From the NCBI GenBank assembly GCA_036244855.1, contig BQKZ01000114.1, forward strand, positions 1-64,000: a stretch of DNA of 64,000 bases. Direction: 5' to 3'. A model generated the notes under the pieces. It was not told the origin of the DNA. It saw only the letters and a program-made list of their open reading frames with translations, and ran no database searches. A program made the translations under genes and the position numbers. Position 1 is the first letter of the stretch. Every line of letters starts with the position of its first letter. Below are positions 12,601 through 23,934 of the stretch, piece by piece. This DNA is from Temnopleurus reevesii. Its lineage: Eukaryota; Echinodermata; Echinoidea; Temnopleuroida; Temnopleuridae.

Positions 12601-13136
12601 TGAAAACCTAACAATGATACAGACTTCCTTAAAGATACAATCCTGCATCACAGCTCTACCCTCACTACAATCCCCCGATTAAGCCAACTTCACTTCGGTC
12701 CACTTACCCCGTAATCCTTCATCTATTCCACCATTTATCATAACAGGCATACTAACCAATGCATACAGACAATCGCCATCGGAGATGAATAAAATATTAA
12801 GATCGCCAGCGAAGCTAGTGAGAGGCCTGAGACATGAGAAACCCTCCTTGCCAATTTCTCCCTATGAAAACATCAATTTGCTACACAAATATAATATGTG
12901 AGTAGCTAGTCTTCAGTGTGTAGTCAAATGTTTTTCTTCGAGATGTTTCGTACGAAATTGTTCAAAATATTATTTTGATTAGATGTGTATGGAGTAGTTG
13001 TATTTTGAAGACTGAATTAAAGCTTAGTATGGTATTAATCTTAATTTATGAGAGCTACAGATTAATGGCAAAAAGAGTTTGATTATCTAATCAAGTGCAA
13101 TTTTTAGAAATAAGGTTAGTCATGAAGGAAGTTTTT

Positions 13137-13610
13137 NNNNNNNNNNNNNNNNNNNNNNNNNNNNNNNNNNNNNNNNNNNNNNNNNNNNNNNNNNNNNNNN
13201 NNNNNNNNNNNNNNNNNNNNNNNNNNNNNNNNNNNNNNNNNNNNNNNNNNNNNNNNNNNNNNNNNNNNNNNNNNNNNNNNNNNNNNNNNNNNNNNNNNNN
13301 NNNNNNNNNNNNNNNNNNNNNNNNNNNNNNNNNNNNNNNNNNNNNNNNNNNNNNNNNNNNNNNNNNNNNNNNNNNNNNNNNNNNNNNNNNNNNNNNNNNN
13401 NNNNNNNNNNNNNNNNNNNNNNNNNNNNNNNNNNNNNNNNNNNNNNNNNNNNNNNNNNNNNNNNNNNNNNNNNNNNNNNNNNNNNNNNNNNNNNNNNNNN
13501 NNNNNNNNNNNNNNNNNNNNNNNNNNNNNNNNNNNNNNNNNNNNNNNNNNNNNNNNNNNNNNNNNNNNNNNNNNNNNNNNNNNNNNNNNNNNNNNNNNNN
13601 NNNNNNNNNN
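13137..13610. other. Assembly gap, 474 N
   Basis: An unbroken run of n. The open frames spanning it are meaningless. The right side of the gap starts inside a repeat, which probably caused the gap. Confidence 1.
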
Positions 13611-14090
13611 CATGTCAGCAAGCTTGTTTTGATTTGACGATTGTTAACCATCTTACTCGCTTGTGCAAACTAACTTATTTTTGTCACCATCTATTGGCAC
13701 AAGCTTGTCAGGCAAGGTTAATAATGTCAACAAGCTTGTTTTGACTTTAAGATTGTAAACTATGACATGATTGTTAACTATCTTGCTCGCTAATTTCCGT
13801 GACAATTGATGGCACTAGCTAGTTGAAGGAGCTTGTTTCGTTGCACGCTTGTAAACTAGCGAGTTAGAAAATTTGCGTGTTCATTACTAACTTAAAAAAC
13901 TTTATACAAGCTTGTCACTCGCTTGTCTGCCTGAGTAACAAGCTAGTTGCAAGTTGGTTATTATGCCTTAAGCGAGTTTTAAGGTGGCAGCTAGATGGTC
14001 GCGCGCTTATTTTACAGAGAACAAGCTTATTAAGATTGCAACTAGCTTGTAACCATCTTCTGACTAGCTTATTTTTGTATAAGGGATTAA
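13611..14090. repeat. Degenerate 'caagcttgt'-rich repeat abutting the gap
   Basis: The motif 'caagcttgt' or its variants ('agcttgt', 'cacttgtc', 'gactagctta') recurs more than ten times, with 'gattgttaac/gattgtaaac' and 'cttgctcgct' blocks repeating at about 13640, 13750 and 13790. It looks like a decayed tandem of roughly 100-bp units containing short palindromes. It is not assigned to a known family. Confidence 0.65.
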
Positions 14091-14200
14091 AGCAATACCA
14101 GCAATGCATACAAATTGTTATTACTAAACAGTGAATGGGATCATATATATAATATACCAAAATATATATAATAATTACTACCATTAAAAACAATTTATTC

Positions 14201-14337
14201 CAAAACTGGGCCCTGTAACATGAAAGAGATGCGATGAATTGGAAATTAATTCTCTATGAAATACATTTTGCAAGTGAATTACGATTAATATCTATTGAAA
14301 GATTAATTGCATCTTTTATGTTACAGACCCATGGTGT
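14201..14337. mobile_element. MITE family A, copy 1
   Basis: Terminal inverted repeats of about 25 bp: left 'gggccctgtaacatgaaag', right (reverse complement) 'tgggtctgtaacataaaag', both continuing into 'agatgc/gatgcaat'. A second copy is at 15687-15818. The core is short, with no coding capacity. No target-site duplication could be fixed. Confidence 0.75.
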
Positions 14338-14688
14338 TGTAAGACCTTTCTACTATTGTGCCATATAAGCACTGAGCAAAAGTTAATTAACACCCTAGTT
14401 TTTGCAGATTACTCACATGGCAGCCGCTTCGTCAGACTAGCATATCCCTCAGAAGAAAAAATAAGTCTGCCAATATTGCTTAACGTGCCCAGGAGGCATC
14501 GAGTATGACCAATCTCTCCTCGCGAGGGAGCCTCTTCCAAGTTAATATTTACCATCTGACTGCTGCGAATACACACGTACCAGTCAAACTTGGTCTAGTT
14601 CCTTCCCGTACGTCAAGATGCCCTTATTGAAACGGAGGCTCGATCGAAGCCGAGAGCTAGCTACCAAATTTTAAAGACATTGTCACAC

Positions 14689-14981
14689 ATTAAGATTTTA
14701 TTATGTGCATAAAATATTATAAAGTCAAGCTGTTTGACCTATGTTATTATATATTCGGAATGATGAAAAAAAGCAATGAAAATGAAAATAAAACAGGAAA
14801 TTACTCAGGAACTACCAATATATCTATGACATTGAATAACATTAAGATTTTGTTATTTGAAAAATTATTTGAAAAATTATCAAATCAAGCTGTTTTCATA
14901 TTCAGAATGAATGACAAACAACATTTAAAAAAAGAAGGAAATAATACAGGTGCTATCAAGCTATCTATGAACATTGAATAA
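14689..14981. repeat. Direct duplication, ~150 bp x 2
   Basis: The unit starting 'attaagatttt' at 14689 recurs at 14841. Both copies keep 'tcaagctgttt', 'atattcrgaatga', 'ggaaat...acaggaac/acaggtgc', 'tatctatga' and 'cattgaata' in order. The 92-residue open frame over it has no recognisable domain. Confidence 0.75.
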
Positions 14982-15290
14982 GCATGTCACCGTCACTTTA
15001 AGACTGCACAGTAGGTTATATAGGTCAAATTTTTAATTTTACCTTTTTCGAACACTAAACATCGATTTAGAAGCCTAATATTTTCACAGCTTAGTTTATG
15101 TACACCATCAATCATTTAGGTAGCATTTAGGATCCGGCAGTCAAGATTTTTTAAAAATGAAACCAGTATTGTACAATCTCTTTAATTCATTGTGTATTTC
15201 AGATTCTTGATTAAAAAATAGTAATATGGAGGTGATCGTCATAAGAGTTGCATTTTGTGGAGGGGATGGAGGGCAATTTTTTTTCCTTAT

Positions 15291-15655
15291 TAGTGAGTAC
15301 CCGAAAGCCATCTGAATGCTCACTCCAAATCAAACTTCAATATCCTCCATTGTGTACAGAGCCTTGTGTCTATACGTTGCATGGAGTTTGAATACGATGT
15401 TAAATAGAATACATTACCTTCAGTGTAGCTTAGGTGTAATTTTTATAGATATTAATGTTCTGGATTGTTACTTTAAGATACTGTCACATATTAGTGAGTG
15501 GGGTTTTATTAGTGACTGCTTGAATTTAGCACCAGAAAGCGATCTGATTGCTCACTCGAAATCAAACTTCAATTTCCTCCATTGTGTACAAAGCTTTCTG
15601 TGTATGTGTGTCGGAGTTTGAGTGAGATTTGAAATAGAATACATGTAGCTTAGGT
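15291..15655. repeat. Direct duplication, ~150-bp units about 220 bp apart
   Basis: Blocks 'ctcactccaaatcaaacttc', 'cctccattgtgtacaga', 'ggagtttgaat' and 'atagaatacat' near 15316-15415 recur near 15551-15650 with scattered differences. Confidence 0.75.
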
Positions 15656-15686
15656 CTTCTTTCTTTAAGAGAATAATGATGTTACG

Positions 15687-15818
15687 AATACCTTGGGCAT
15701 GTAACATAAAAGATGCAATTAAACTTGCAATAAATATTGATTGTACGTCTATGGCCAAACGTGTACTACGGAGATTCAATTTATTGCATCTCTTTTATGT
15801 TACAGGCCCGTGGTGTGT
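15687..15818. mobile_element. MITE family A, copy 2
   Basis: Left end 'gggcatgtaacataaaagat' and right end (reverse complement) 'gggcctgtaacataaaagag' form an inverted repeat of at least 25 bp enclosing about 70 bp. It shares its termini with the element at 14201-14337. Confidence 0.8.
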
Positions 15819-16341
15819 TAACAATGATATTTAACATTGTATCTGAGATTATTGGGCACACAACTTTTTGTTATGATTTTAGACATTGATTTTTTTATCA
15901 TAATGGAAGATGAATTGGGCACTTATTTGACACAACTTTTTTCAAAATGTTCTAAGGACTCCTATTTGTATTTGTACCCTGCCAGAAAGGGAAAATGTTT
16001 TTTTTTTTTAATATGGTAAGAGAGAATTTTGTACCTCTATTTAGCTCGCTCATGACCTTGTTTGAAATTCAGAGTATTAAATTTACTTTGCTAGTTTTAG
16101 AGTGCACATTTTCAAAACTGACGGCCATTTTATGACTCATATTTTTTCGCAACGCTAGTGTCTAAGCCTATTAATTCGTAGATTAATAAACAAGCCCTAC
16201 ATCATCAAGTTTCCAAGGCTATTTCATATCACCAAATTAGCTACCAAGGCTACTCGACCATCAGCACATCCATCCTAATTAAACAGATATGTGCATGAAT
16301 TTATCCACGAGTTAACGATGTACGTTAACCACGGAAATAAC

Positions 16342-16449
16342 GATGTACGTACGGATGCGTCTGTCTTTGGGATACGCATGGTCATACACACTGTTGATGT
16401 ACGTACGGATGCGTCTGTCTTTGGGATACGCATGGTCATACACACTGTT
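16342..16449. repeat. Perfect 54-bp tandem duplication
   Basis: The 54-bp unit starting 'gatgtacgtacggatgcg' at 16342 is repeated exactly at 16396. A related, shorter 'gatgtacgt' occurs just upstream (16316). Being perfect, it is recent or an assembly product. The unit is a multiple of three and open in one frame, which is probably coincidence. Confidence 0.9.
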
Positions 16450-17006
16450 GATACTGCGGTCAGACTGAGACGACTTTTGTCAGCAGCATAAATTGCAGAC
16501 TAAAAATAGATATTTATGTTTATGATCATTCTGTTTATCAGTTTCCCTCCGATTACTAATTTTAGATGCAGATTTTTCTGGTATTCATATCTTTTCTTGT
16601 GTTGTATACAGTGAAGGTTGCATATTTTTAACAACATAATGCTGTATGGATCAAACCAATTACATGTATAGTGTGTTTTTTAGAATCAAGACACAAATTG
16701 GAACAAAATGCTCATTGCACAATTAAAAAAACAATAAATCTATATCATCGCAGTATACCCCATGTTGGGAAGGATGGTATGACTGCAAATGTGGTCTCAT
16801 GCAGTTCGTAGAAGAGATAACATTTTATGCATGAGAGCTTAAAGTTTCCATGACGTCTCGTTTTCATGGCAATGACGCACATGAAATGCACTGTTTGCAG
16901 GTGTGTTAGAATTAGTATAGATGGAATTAGCCTACGATAATGATGAACTATTTTGAACATGACTAAAGTGGAAATGTAAAGTGCAATTAATTTATTGACT
17001 AGTAGA

Positions 17007-17035
17007 TTATTATTATTATTATTATTATTATTATT
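17007..17035. repeat. (ATT)n microsatellite
   Basis: About nine consecutive 'att' units just upstream of the hairpin at 17129-17228. Confidence 0.9.
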
Positions 17036-17128
17036 GTTAATTATTCGGCAAATTCAAAACAAAACCATTACAGTATAAGTAAAGGATACGAAGATAAAAG
17101 AACTAAGTAAATGAATAATTAATTAAGA

Positions 17129-17228
17129 CCAGCAGTTGGTTTGAGAGGGCTGCCAGGCATGGAAAAGGAGAACCTAATGTCCATAACCCGCAGGTTTTCC
17201 ATCCCAACCCTCTCAAACCAAGTGCTGG
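17129..17228. other. 100-nt imperfect hairpin (precursor-like)
   Basis: The left arm from 17129 and the reverse complement of the right arm ending 17228 agree over 21 positions with one mismatch (CCAGCA[G/C]TTGGTTTGAGAG...), then after an asymmetric internal loop agree again over ATGGAAAA. The unpaired loop is about 25 nt. Size and pairing resemble a microRNA precursor, but a small MITE is equally possible. I do not recognise either arm as a known miRNA. Confidence 0.45.
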
Positions 17229-17472
17229 TGAAGACAAGTAAATTCTAATGGACAAGGGACAGGATGGTTCACAAACTCAAGTCAGATATTATTTACATGT
17301 ATACTGGTTTTGTCTCAGATAGCTGTTTTTTATCATATATTTTTAAAATAAAGATTCTGCAATTTATTGAATGTAAATGAGCAAAATCATCAGACATCCC
17401 TTAAACTGCAAGAGATATTGTGACCCCCATTATTTGGAACTAAAGATAACACCAGCCAGTCTTCACATTTAG

Positions 17473-17744
17473 TTCACTGCAAAAACTCCAGTGTTAAATT
17501 ATAATGCCATTTTAACATCCCCATTGTGCAACATGATGATCAACACCAGTGATATTCAAACCTTCTTATTGAAAAAAAAACTTAATACTTTTTTTTAATA
17601 TTAGGTGCTGAAAATGATACATTTTGTTATATTTAATGTGAAATTAGAATGTTATTCATCGCTAGTGTTTCACTTACGCTCTCCTGGTGTGGCATAACAC
17701 AGATACTGATTACGCAGGTAATTAACACTGATTTTTGCAGTGAA
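17473..17744. mobile_element. MITE with 'TTCACTGCAAAAA' termini, 272 bp
   Basis: Left end 'ttcactgcaaaaactccagt' and right end (reverse complement) 'ttcactgcaaaaatcagtg' both run into 'gttaa'. The interior is AT-rich with a T/A homopolymer pair and no open frame. Flanks do not show a convincing target duplication. Confidence 0.75.
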
Positions 17745-18122
17745 CACCCTCAACTTCTGTATGTGAAGCCTAGAGTGACAATCTAATATCTCTGGTTAAA
17801 CATAGATCGTTAGAACCATGAATCTATATTTATAATATGTTTGATTAACGCATTGGCTTGAAAGCTTGTATGGATAATGGTAAAGGTTATGGGTTGGATA
17901 AATGCCAAACGCTGTCATCAATATTTGATCATGCATAGATGGAGTCGATGGATAATGATAGCATCAGATAATGCCTGATTCTGGCTTTCCTCACACCTGC
18001 CTCAAACCACATTCGCTGAGACCCAGGATAAACACTGTAACTATTTTATATTTGCTGAATAAGTAATAATAATAGTAATAATCATACTTATAGTAATAAT
18101 AATAGTGATAACAATGATGGTA

Positions 18123-18385
18123 GTGGTGCCATGGTATAGTGGTTCTGACTGTCATCTTTCTACCAGAGGGCTGTACATGTAGATTCAAACCCCACCCATG
18201 GCATTCATTTCCTTCATCAAAAAAAAAATCATCTACAATGTGCCACACTCAATCCTGGTAATGTGAGGCATTGTAGTGGCTGCCAACTAAAGCTGGGTGA
18301 TAGTGGGTGAAAAACTTTCAGCACCATGAGCACCGAATAGGTGGACCTGTGCGCTATACAAGTAGCCACCATTATATTATTTCAA
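18123..18385 (+). mobile_element. tRNA-derived SINE (family 1), near full length
   Basis: A tRNA-like head with A box 'tggtatagtgg' (18133) and B box-like 'gattcaaacccc' is followed by a conserved body ('cattcatttccttcatc', 'acactcaatcctgg', 'ccatgagcaccgaat', 'gtggacctgtgcgctataca') and an 'attatatta' tail. It is related to copies at 2541, 32004 and 49078. Confidence 0.85.
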
Positions 18386-18621
18386 TACCAATTTTACACC
18401 TTTATCTTGCAACACACAAAAAAAATTATAAACATGTTAGCTAGCAACTTTCTAAAATTCATTTATGAATAAATTACTTTGTATGAAAACTGTTTCATAT
18501 CTATATGCCCTTTAATTCATAAACATTACCATACTTTAGCAATTTTATGAAATTTACTTGAACGAAGTCGGACATGTATGTAAGCAAAAGGTTTATACAT
18601 GTAGATATGAATATGCATTGC

Positions 18622-18730
18622 TACTAATAATAATAGTAATACCTCTTATTTACCCAGGGTAGCCACTTTCAGCTATAAGCTGTTCTTCCAGGAGCCCTGC
18701 ATAACATAAAGTTATAAATACCCTTCTCCA
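18622..18730 (-). mobile_element. tRNA-derived SINE (family 2), 3' part
   Basis: The reverse complement gives 'atgttatgcagggctcctgg', 'gctgaaagtggctaccctgg' and 'gtaaataagag' followed by an 'att' tail, the same order as the 3' half of the SINE at 22871-23115. The head is absent. Confidence 0.8.
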
Positions 18731-19329
18731 TTAATAAATTGTAGAAGTAAAAAAAATATTGTGAATTTCAATATTGAAACTCGACAAGCAATCTATGAAA
18801 TGCAATTGGTTTGAATTTCAGCGTCAATGTAGATTACCAATATATGCACTTCCGATTAAACCTCAATAGCCTAAAACCTCATATCCTAAAGCCTTCCATT
18901 GTCCAAAGAAAAAATAATTAAGAAAGCCTTGATTTCTCGGCACATATCGAGAGGGATGGAGATATTAATGTGCACCCAGCCTTGAAATGAAATTGCTATT
19001 GTATGGTATAATTGTCCACTTAGCACATTGGTGGGTAAGCTAGCGATACATATCATAGTCAATTCAATAAAGGCGGAGTTTTAATGAAAAGCCAGTGGGT
19101 AACAATTATCTCACTGATGTATTGTAAAGATGATATCGCAATATTTTTGTTGAACTTGTGTCATTCAATTTCTTTGTATGAAAATAAGCAAGACAATGGC
19201 AAGGCAGATCGATGGATGTTTATAAGATTTGTTTATCTTGTGATAAAAAGGTGTTGAATTTATAAAATTTATTTCAGACTGGGTGACCCAAAGTTGTTAG
19301 GATTTTACATATAACAATACTTATTTGTC

Positions 19330-19620
19330 CTCCTTTCTCGAAGCAAATTTTCTCTTTTCCCTCCCACTTTCTTTCTCCTATTTTCCCTTTTCATCCTGAT
19401 TATCTCTTGTCAAATGATCCTGTCAAATACACCCTTCCTTCTTTCCCCCCCTCTCTGTTGTCCTGTTTCAGTCATATTTCTTCCATTTCAAAATACTTTC
19501 ATTATTCTCCCCTCTCACCTCCACATCTCTTCTCCCCTCCACCCTCTACTCCGTCTCTGCCTCTCTCCTCAATTCCCTCTCTTTTTTAACTAGGGATGGA
19601 TTCTTTCTCCCCCTCTACCC
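19330..19620 (+). repeat. Pyrimidine-rich tract
   Basis: C/T-rich with 'ctcc', 'tttcc' and 'ccctct' runs and no internal period clear enough to call a tandem array. Open frames here (19407-19589 and shadows) are composition effects. Confidence 0.75.
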
Positions 19621-20474
19621 CTCTGCCTCTTTTCTATATATATATTTATTCTTGGCTTCGTTCTTCCCAAGACTTCATGACGATTCTTCTTATCGATTGC
19701 ACTATATTTCTTTTTTTCCTTTTCTGTCAAAATATCTTGCGACATCAGAAATTTATTGCTGTTACGATCATGGATCCGTGCACTTCTCTGTTCAAGCACA
19801 GTGCGTAGTCTGCATAGAGATTTCATTGTGCATTATTTTGGAGCATGTCCAATTAGTCTTGCCCCAGTCCCTTATGTCAATAATCTAACCCCAGCTGCCC
19901 AAGCTAGCTCCCCCCCTGCCATTGAGGTGCAATTTCATTATTGGAGGACACGCATCTCGTTTGGCACCAATCTTACTTATTACATATTCCATTTTCAGCG
20001 ATGCCATACCCCATGTGGACATGCACTCTAGAGTCTGGTAGTTTGTTGTAGAGGGCTCAATTTTGTCAGCTTTTTATTAAAATCTATTTCATGATATGAG
20101 AATTGTACGCAAATCTAATAAAGGTGATTCCAATTCCATTGATCACACAAGATATTTTAATCTTTTGCTTATTTGATTAATGACTGTTATAAGAAGGCTT
20201 GTTATCAATTATATTAAAAATTTTGGGAGAAAATATTTCACATCAGGAGTATGAAGGAGATAGACTACACTAGTTGTTGTGTTTCGGATGGAAGTTTCAT
20301 GTTGGAAGTGACAATGTAATCATGATGTTCAGTTTTCGGTAGAAATGCCAGAAGGGGCATTGTTGTTTGTTTGTGAAAATGCGTGTGTTTTCCATGCTTT
20401 TCTTTCTTTTCGATACTTTCCTTGTGTTTTACTCTATTTCTAAAGAACATTTTGATTATTCTTTTATACAAAAT

Positions 20475-20745
20475 GTTTCAGATTAGCAGTATGTAATACT
20501 TTTCATATGCTTATTACACATCTTGCCATCTGTACCCTCTCCCCAAGCCGACCCTTCTCCTGCTTTAGAGCTTATTTCAAGATTATAGTCAACCATAGGC
20601 CGGGGTCGATTCCGGTTGCTATTTCAGCAGCAAATTTCAGATGAGCACTATATACATCTCATATGTTTTTGTCTCATCTCCTCTCCTCTCGCCCACCCGA
20701 CCCCACTCCTGTTTACTTATTTCAAGAATACGGTCAACCCCCTAG
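20475..20745. repeat. Direct duplication, ~160-bp units
   Basis: Blocks 'tttcagattagcagtat...tcatatg', 'cccac/ccccaagccgaccc', 'acttatttcaagaatacggt' and 'gtcaacc' at about 20476-20605 recur at about 20634-20740 with substitutions. Confidence 0.65.
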
Positions 20746-21324
20746 GTGGCAGAGCTGTTGATGTAGCCTGTTGATATTTCAGGCAAGCAGCTTGCAGAGT
20801 GATTGCACTCTTGCTAAATGGAACCCAGAAGGTGGCGGGTAGATTCTGCGTCAGCGTAGATATGATTAGGGTTGACCCCCCCCCCTGTAGGATATATGGC
20901 GACCATCTTGTGCATTTATGATACGAGCAGTCTACAATTAGATGTTGAAGAGTTGGTTTGCATCAGTCAAGCTATTATCGTGTCCCACTTTTAAAACGGT
21001 TATAGAACTTTCTTTGATATTGCCTGTACAAATGATCATGATGTGTTTCCCTTGTTAGAAATTAGGGTTCTCTAAGAACAGAGATAGCAACCATTATTTA
21101 ACATATCAGAAATTACAATTTGAATTGTCAATCAGCTTGACCAAATATTTTCCTTTGAAAGAAAGTTAGGCAAAAAAAATCCTTTTGCAGTTATTCTTGT
21201 GTCTTCAGAAAGTTGCCACTTAAGGGATAAAAGAAAGTGGCCACTGTGAACAGGTGGCCTTTCAAGATCTTTCCTCAGTATACAATTTGATCCACAGGAG
21301 TGTCTTATTAGGTGTCCATTTGAC

Positions 21325-22080
21325 CTGGCATATCACTGACGTTTTGTACTGCATGAAGAGATGTCACTGTATTGCATTAAGCAAAGCTCTTAATTCAAAT
21401 GTTCCAGCCAGAATCCGACCCAAGCGTTTGATTGATTAGAATTCGGTGCTCTATCCATTACCCTCCCGATCACTTGTTCCCGTGATTTTGATCTTTAGGG
21501 ATACCATATCACTATAGATCCTGCATATTAAATCCTGCACATCACTGACACTTTGTAATGCACTAAGAGATCTCACTGTATTTCATTAAGTGAAGTTATT
21601 CTTCATTTGAAAGTTCTAGCTTGAACTCGACCCAAGTGTTTGATTGACTTGAATTCGGTACCTTGCTATCCATTACTACTCCCGATAACCTGTCCTGTAC
21701 ATGACACCTTAGGAAGCTTATCCTGTATGCTAATGACTTTTAAGGAAAATATACTGTTATTTTCAAACAAAAGTGCCAAGGATGTTTTTTTTTAAAGTGC
21801 ATGGACCAAAAATATGCTACTTTTTATATTACAGTCCCACATAGTCTTTCCTGTGTCACTCACCGAGAGAAGCGCATGTGGTAAACAGAAAGGTCTTCTT
21901 CATTAAAAGTTCCGGCAAGAACCTAACCCGAGCACTGCAGATAAATAGATGCAGCTCTGATCGACAGGAATCCACTACCCTCTCCCCTTGCGCTATCCCC
22001 ATCAGTAACACGCCTAAACATCATTAATCCTGCAAACTTATCCCGGATTGCGACACCTTAGACGGCTTTCGCTAAGCCTT
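21325..22080. repeat. Three diverged ~215-260-bp tandem units
   Basis: The blocks 'atcactgac.ttttgta', 'aagagatgtcactgtatt', 'ttcaaatgttccagcc', 'gacccaagcgtttgattga' and 'attcggt' (21341-21450) recur at about 21541-21665. A weaker third set ('gtgtcactcaccgagag', 'aaaagttccggcaagaacc', 'cccgagcac') lies at about 21855-21945. Confidence 0.65.
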
Positions 22081-22199
22081 GTTTATACTTAACCGTTGCC
22101 TGCTAATGAGGCTCAGGCCAGAGAGAGTGGCATCGAATAACGATTTAGTATTCGGTATCCCTCGCGAGAGTCGAACTATATAGGAGTTTGATAAAGGTT

Positions 22200-22870
22200 G
22201 GGTGAGGATCATAAGGTGTATCCCTTTCAGGTGCGATCTGGCTACTTATTACTGTTGATTAGTGCTGTTGAAAATGTGAAGAAGGAAGATGCGCTGCTGT
22301 CATGTTTAGGGATTGAGATCGATTTCAGGCACCAGAGCAGTCTGTTAGAGACAAGAATTGAGGTATGTGAGTACACAATCACCATGAGCTACCCAGTAGG
22401 TTTTACTGGAACATACAAAAACATACATACATCATACCATCAAGTACATTTGAGAATAATGCTTTGCAAAATACCAGGACACTCACACAGACCTGCCATG
22501 CACTGCATAAATTCAGGCAAGTTTCTGGAAGGAGGGATTATTTGACATAAATGTTGGGTCAAATCTTAAATACCATCATGTACATACTCTTTATGGTTTT
22601 CCTCACCAATACTTCACTATCATACAAAGAAGAAGAGGATTTTAAATTTTCAATGCAATGGAAATTCTTGGGACATAATATTCAGACTTGCCATCCGTAA
22701 TGATTCCTTCTGTTTAAATTTGTTCACTTGTTATGTTAAATTGTATTGATTATGTATATTAAAAAGGAAATAAATTCAAATTCAATTCTGATTTCTGCTA
22801 TGATAGCAATTCAGTCAAGATTTCTGATTTGATAAAGACTATAACATAAAACACACACGTAAACTAACCG
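22200..22870. other. No gene recognised; AT-rich tail near 22740-22795
   Basis: The 115-residue open frame at 22198-22545 has no recognisable domain. Near 22745-22795 'tatattaaaaaggaaataaa' followed by 'ttcaaattcaattc' resembles the 3' tail of a non-LTR retrotransposon, but no coding part is present. Confidence 0.35.
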
Positions 22871-23115
22871 GTCATGTGTGGCTCAGTGGTAGAGCATCTG
22901 CCCCATGAACGGAAGGTCGTGGGTTTGATCTCCGGCCGAGTCATACCAAAGACTTATAAAAATGGGACCATATGCCTTCTTGCCAGGCACTCAGCATTTA
23001 AGAAAGGAGAAGGATAATAATAACCTAATGTTATGCAGGGACCGCTGAAAGAGCAGCTAGCTTACAGCTAAATGTGGCTACCCTGGGTAAATAAGACATT
23101 ATTAATATTATTATT
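22871..23115 (+). mobile_element. tRNA-derived SINE (family 2), near full length
   Basis: The head has D-arm 'gctcagtggtagagc' (perfect 4-bp stem), an A box 'tggctcagtgg', a Met-like CAT triplet in the anticodon loop position (with C, not T, at 33) and B-box-like 'gggtttgatctcc'. A 3' body shared with 18622-18730 follows ('tatgcagggaccgctgaaag', 'tggctaccctgggtaaataag') and an 'attattaat' tail. The T stem is imperfect, so this is a SINE and not a tRNA gene. Confidence 0.85.
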
Positions 23116-23657
23116 AAACTACTGTCACAAGTACGTTTACAAATGCTATATAGAAACCAGTTTATACTAATCATAGGATTTCATCAATGGTGTAAAAAAA
23201 GTTTAGTACTCAAGTCATGTGTGGCACATTTTCGGCCTACACAATATAGTTTGATTTCAAATTGCTATTAAGTGCTAGTTTATGCAGTGTAAAGGTCTAT
23301 TTAACCCACTGACTACCAAAACTGTGTAGTACCTACACAAAGTATATGGAAATTACCAAATTAAGTAGTCAATGGGTTAAAATAGGTATTAATGAAACTG
23401 AATTCAGTCATCTAGAATGCAGAATGTAATAACTAGACCAACAAAGTGCAATTCACTTTTAAAATGCCCACGTTTCTGCTTCAGGGAACTAAAAGCATTC
23501 AGGTAAAGTACCCCGGGTGAAAATAAAACTAACAAATCCTTAATGAAAATTCCCCCTGCTTTTGTGATTCTGCCATACCCCACACCAATCGAGCGTAAGT
23601 AACATAAACAAACTGCTCCAGCCAGATTTTGTTGTTGTTGTTGCTGCTCCTCACTCA

Positions 23658-23677
23658 CCCCCCCCCCCCCCCCCCCC
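23658..23677. repeat. Poly(C) run of about 20
   Basis: An uninterrupted C homopolymer next to a 'gttgttgttgctgctcc' short tandem. The 91-residue glycine/glutamine-start minus frame is an artefact of it. Confidence 0.9.
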
Positions 23678-23934
23678 ACACTGTCTGCAACCCCCTAAAC
23701 CAACCAATCGGGAGACCCGTACCAAACGCACAAGGCAAGAACAAATAGAATCTAGCCAATTAGAGTGAACATGAGATCACAGCGGATGACTCATCGATGC
23801 TCCGCAGTTTAGCCAATCAAATATCTCCACTTTATCCCGCTGTCTGCATCACTCTCGTTCTTTATCATCGCAGCATCTCGCTGTCGATGGAAGCTCGGAT
23901 AAATTGACGTCAGAGAACGTTGCTCATCTCCAAG

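Noticed and set aside
12233..12682. 149-residue open frame
   Set aside because: It lies in a C/T-rich tract where stops are rare in all + frames; the composition is Ser/Leu/Phe/Pro repeats with no domain.
13091..13651. Open frames across the N run
   Set aside because: They consist of undetermined residues.
22871..22945. A functional tRNA-Met gene
   Set aside because: C replaces the invariant T33, the T stem is imperfect, and a conserved SINE body follows.
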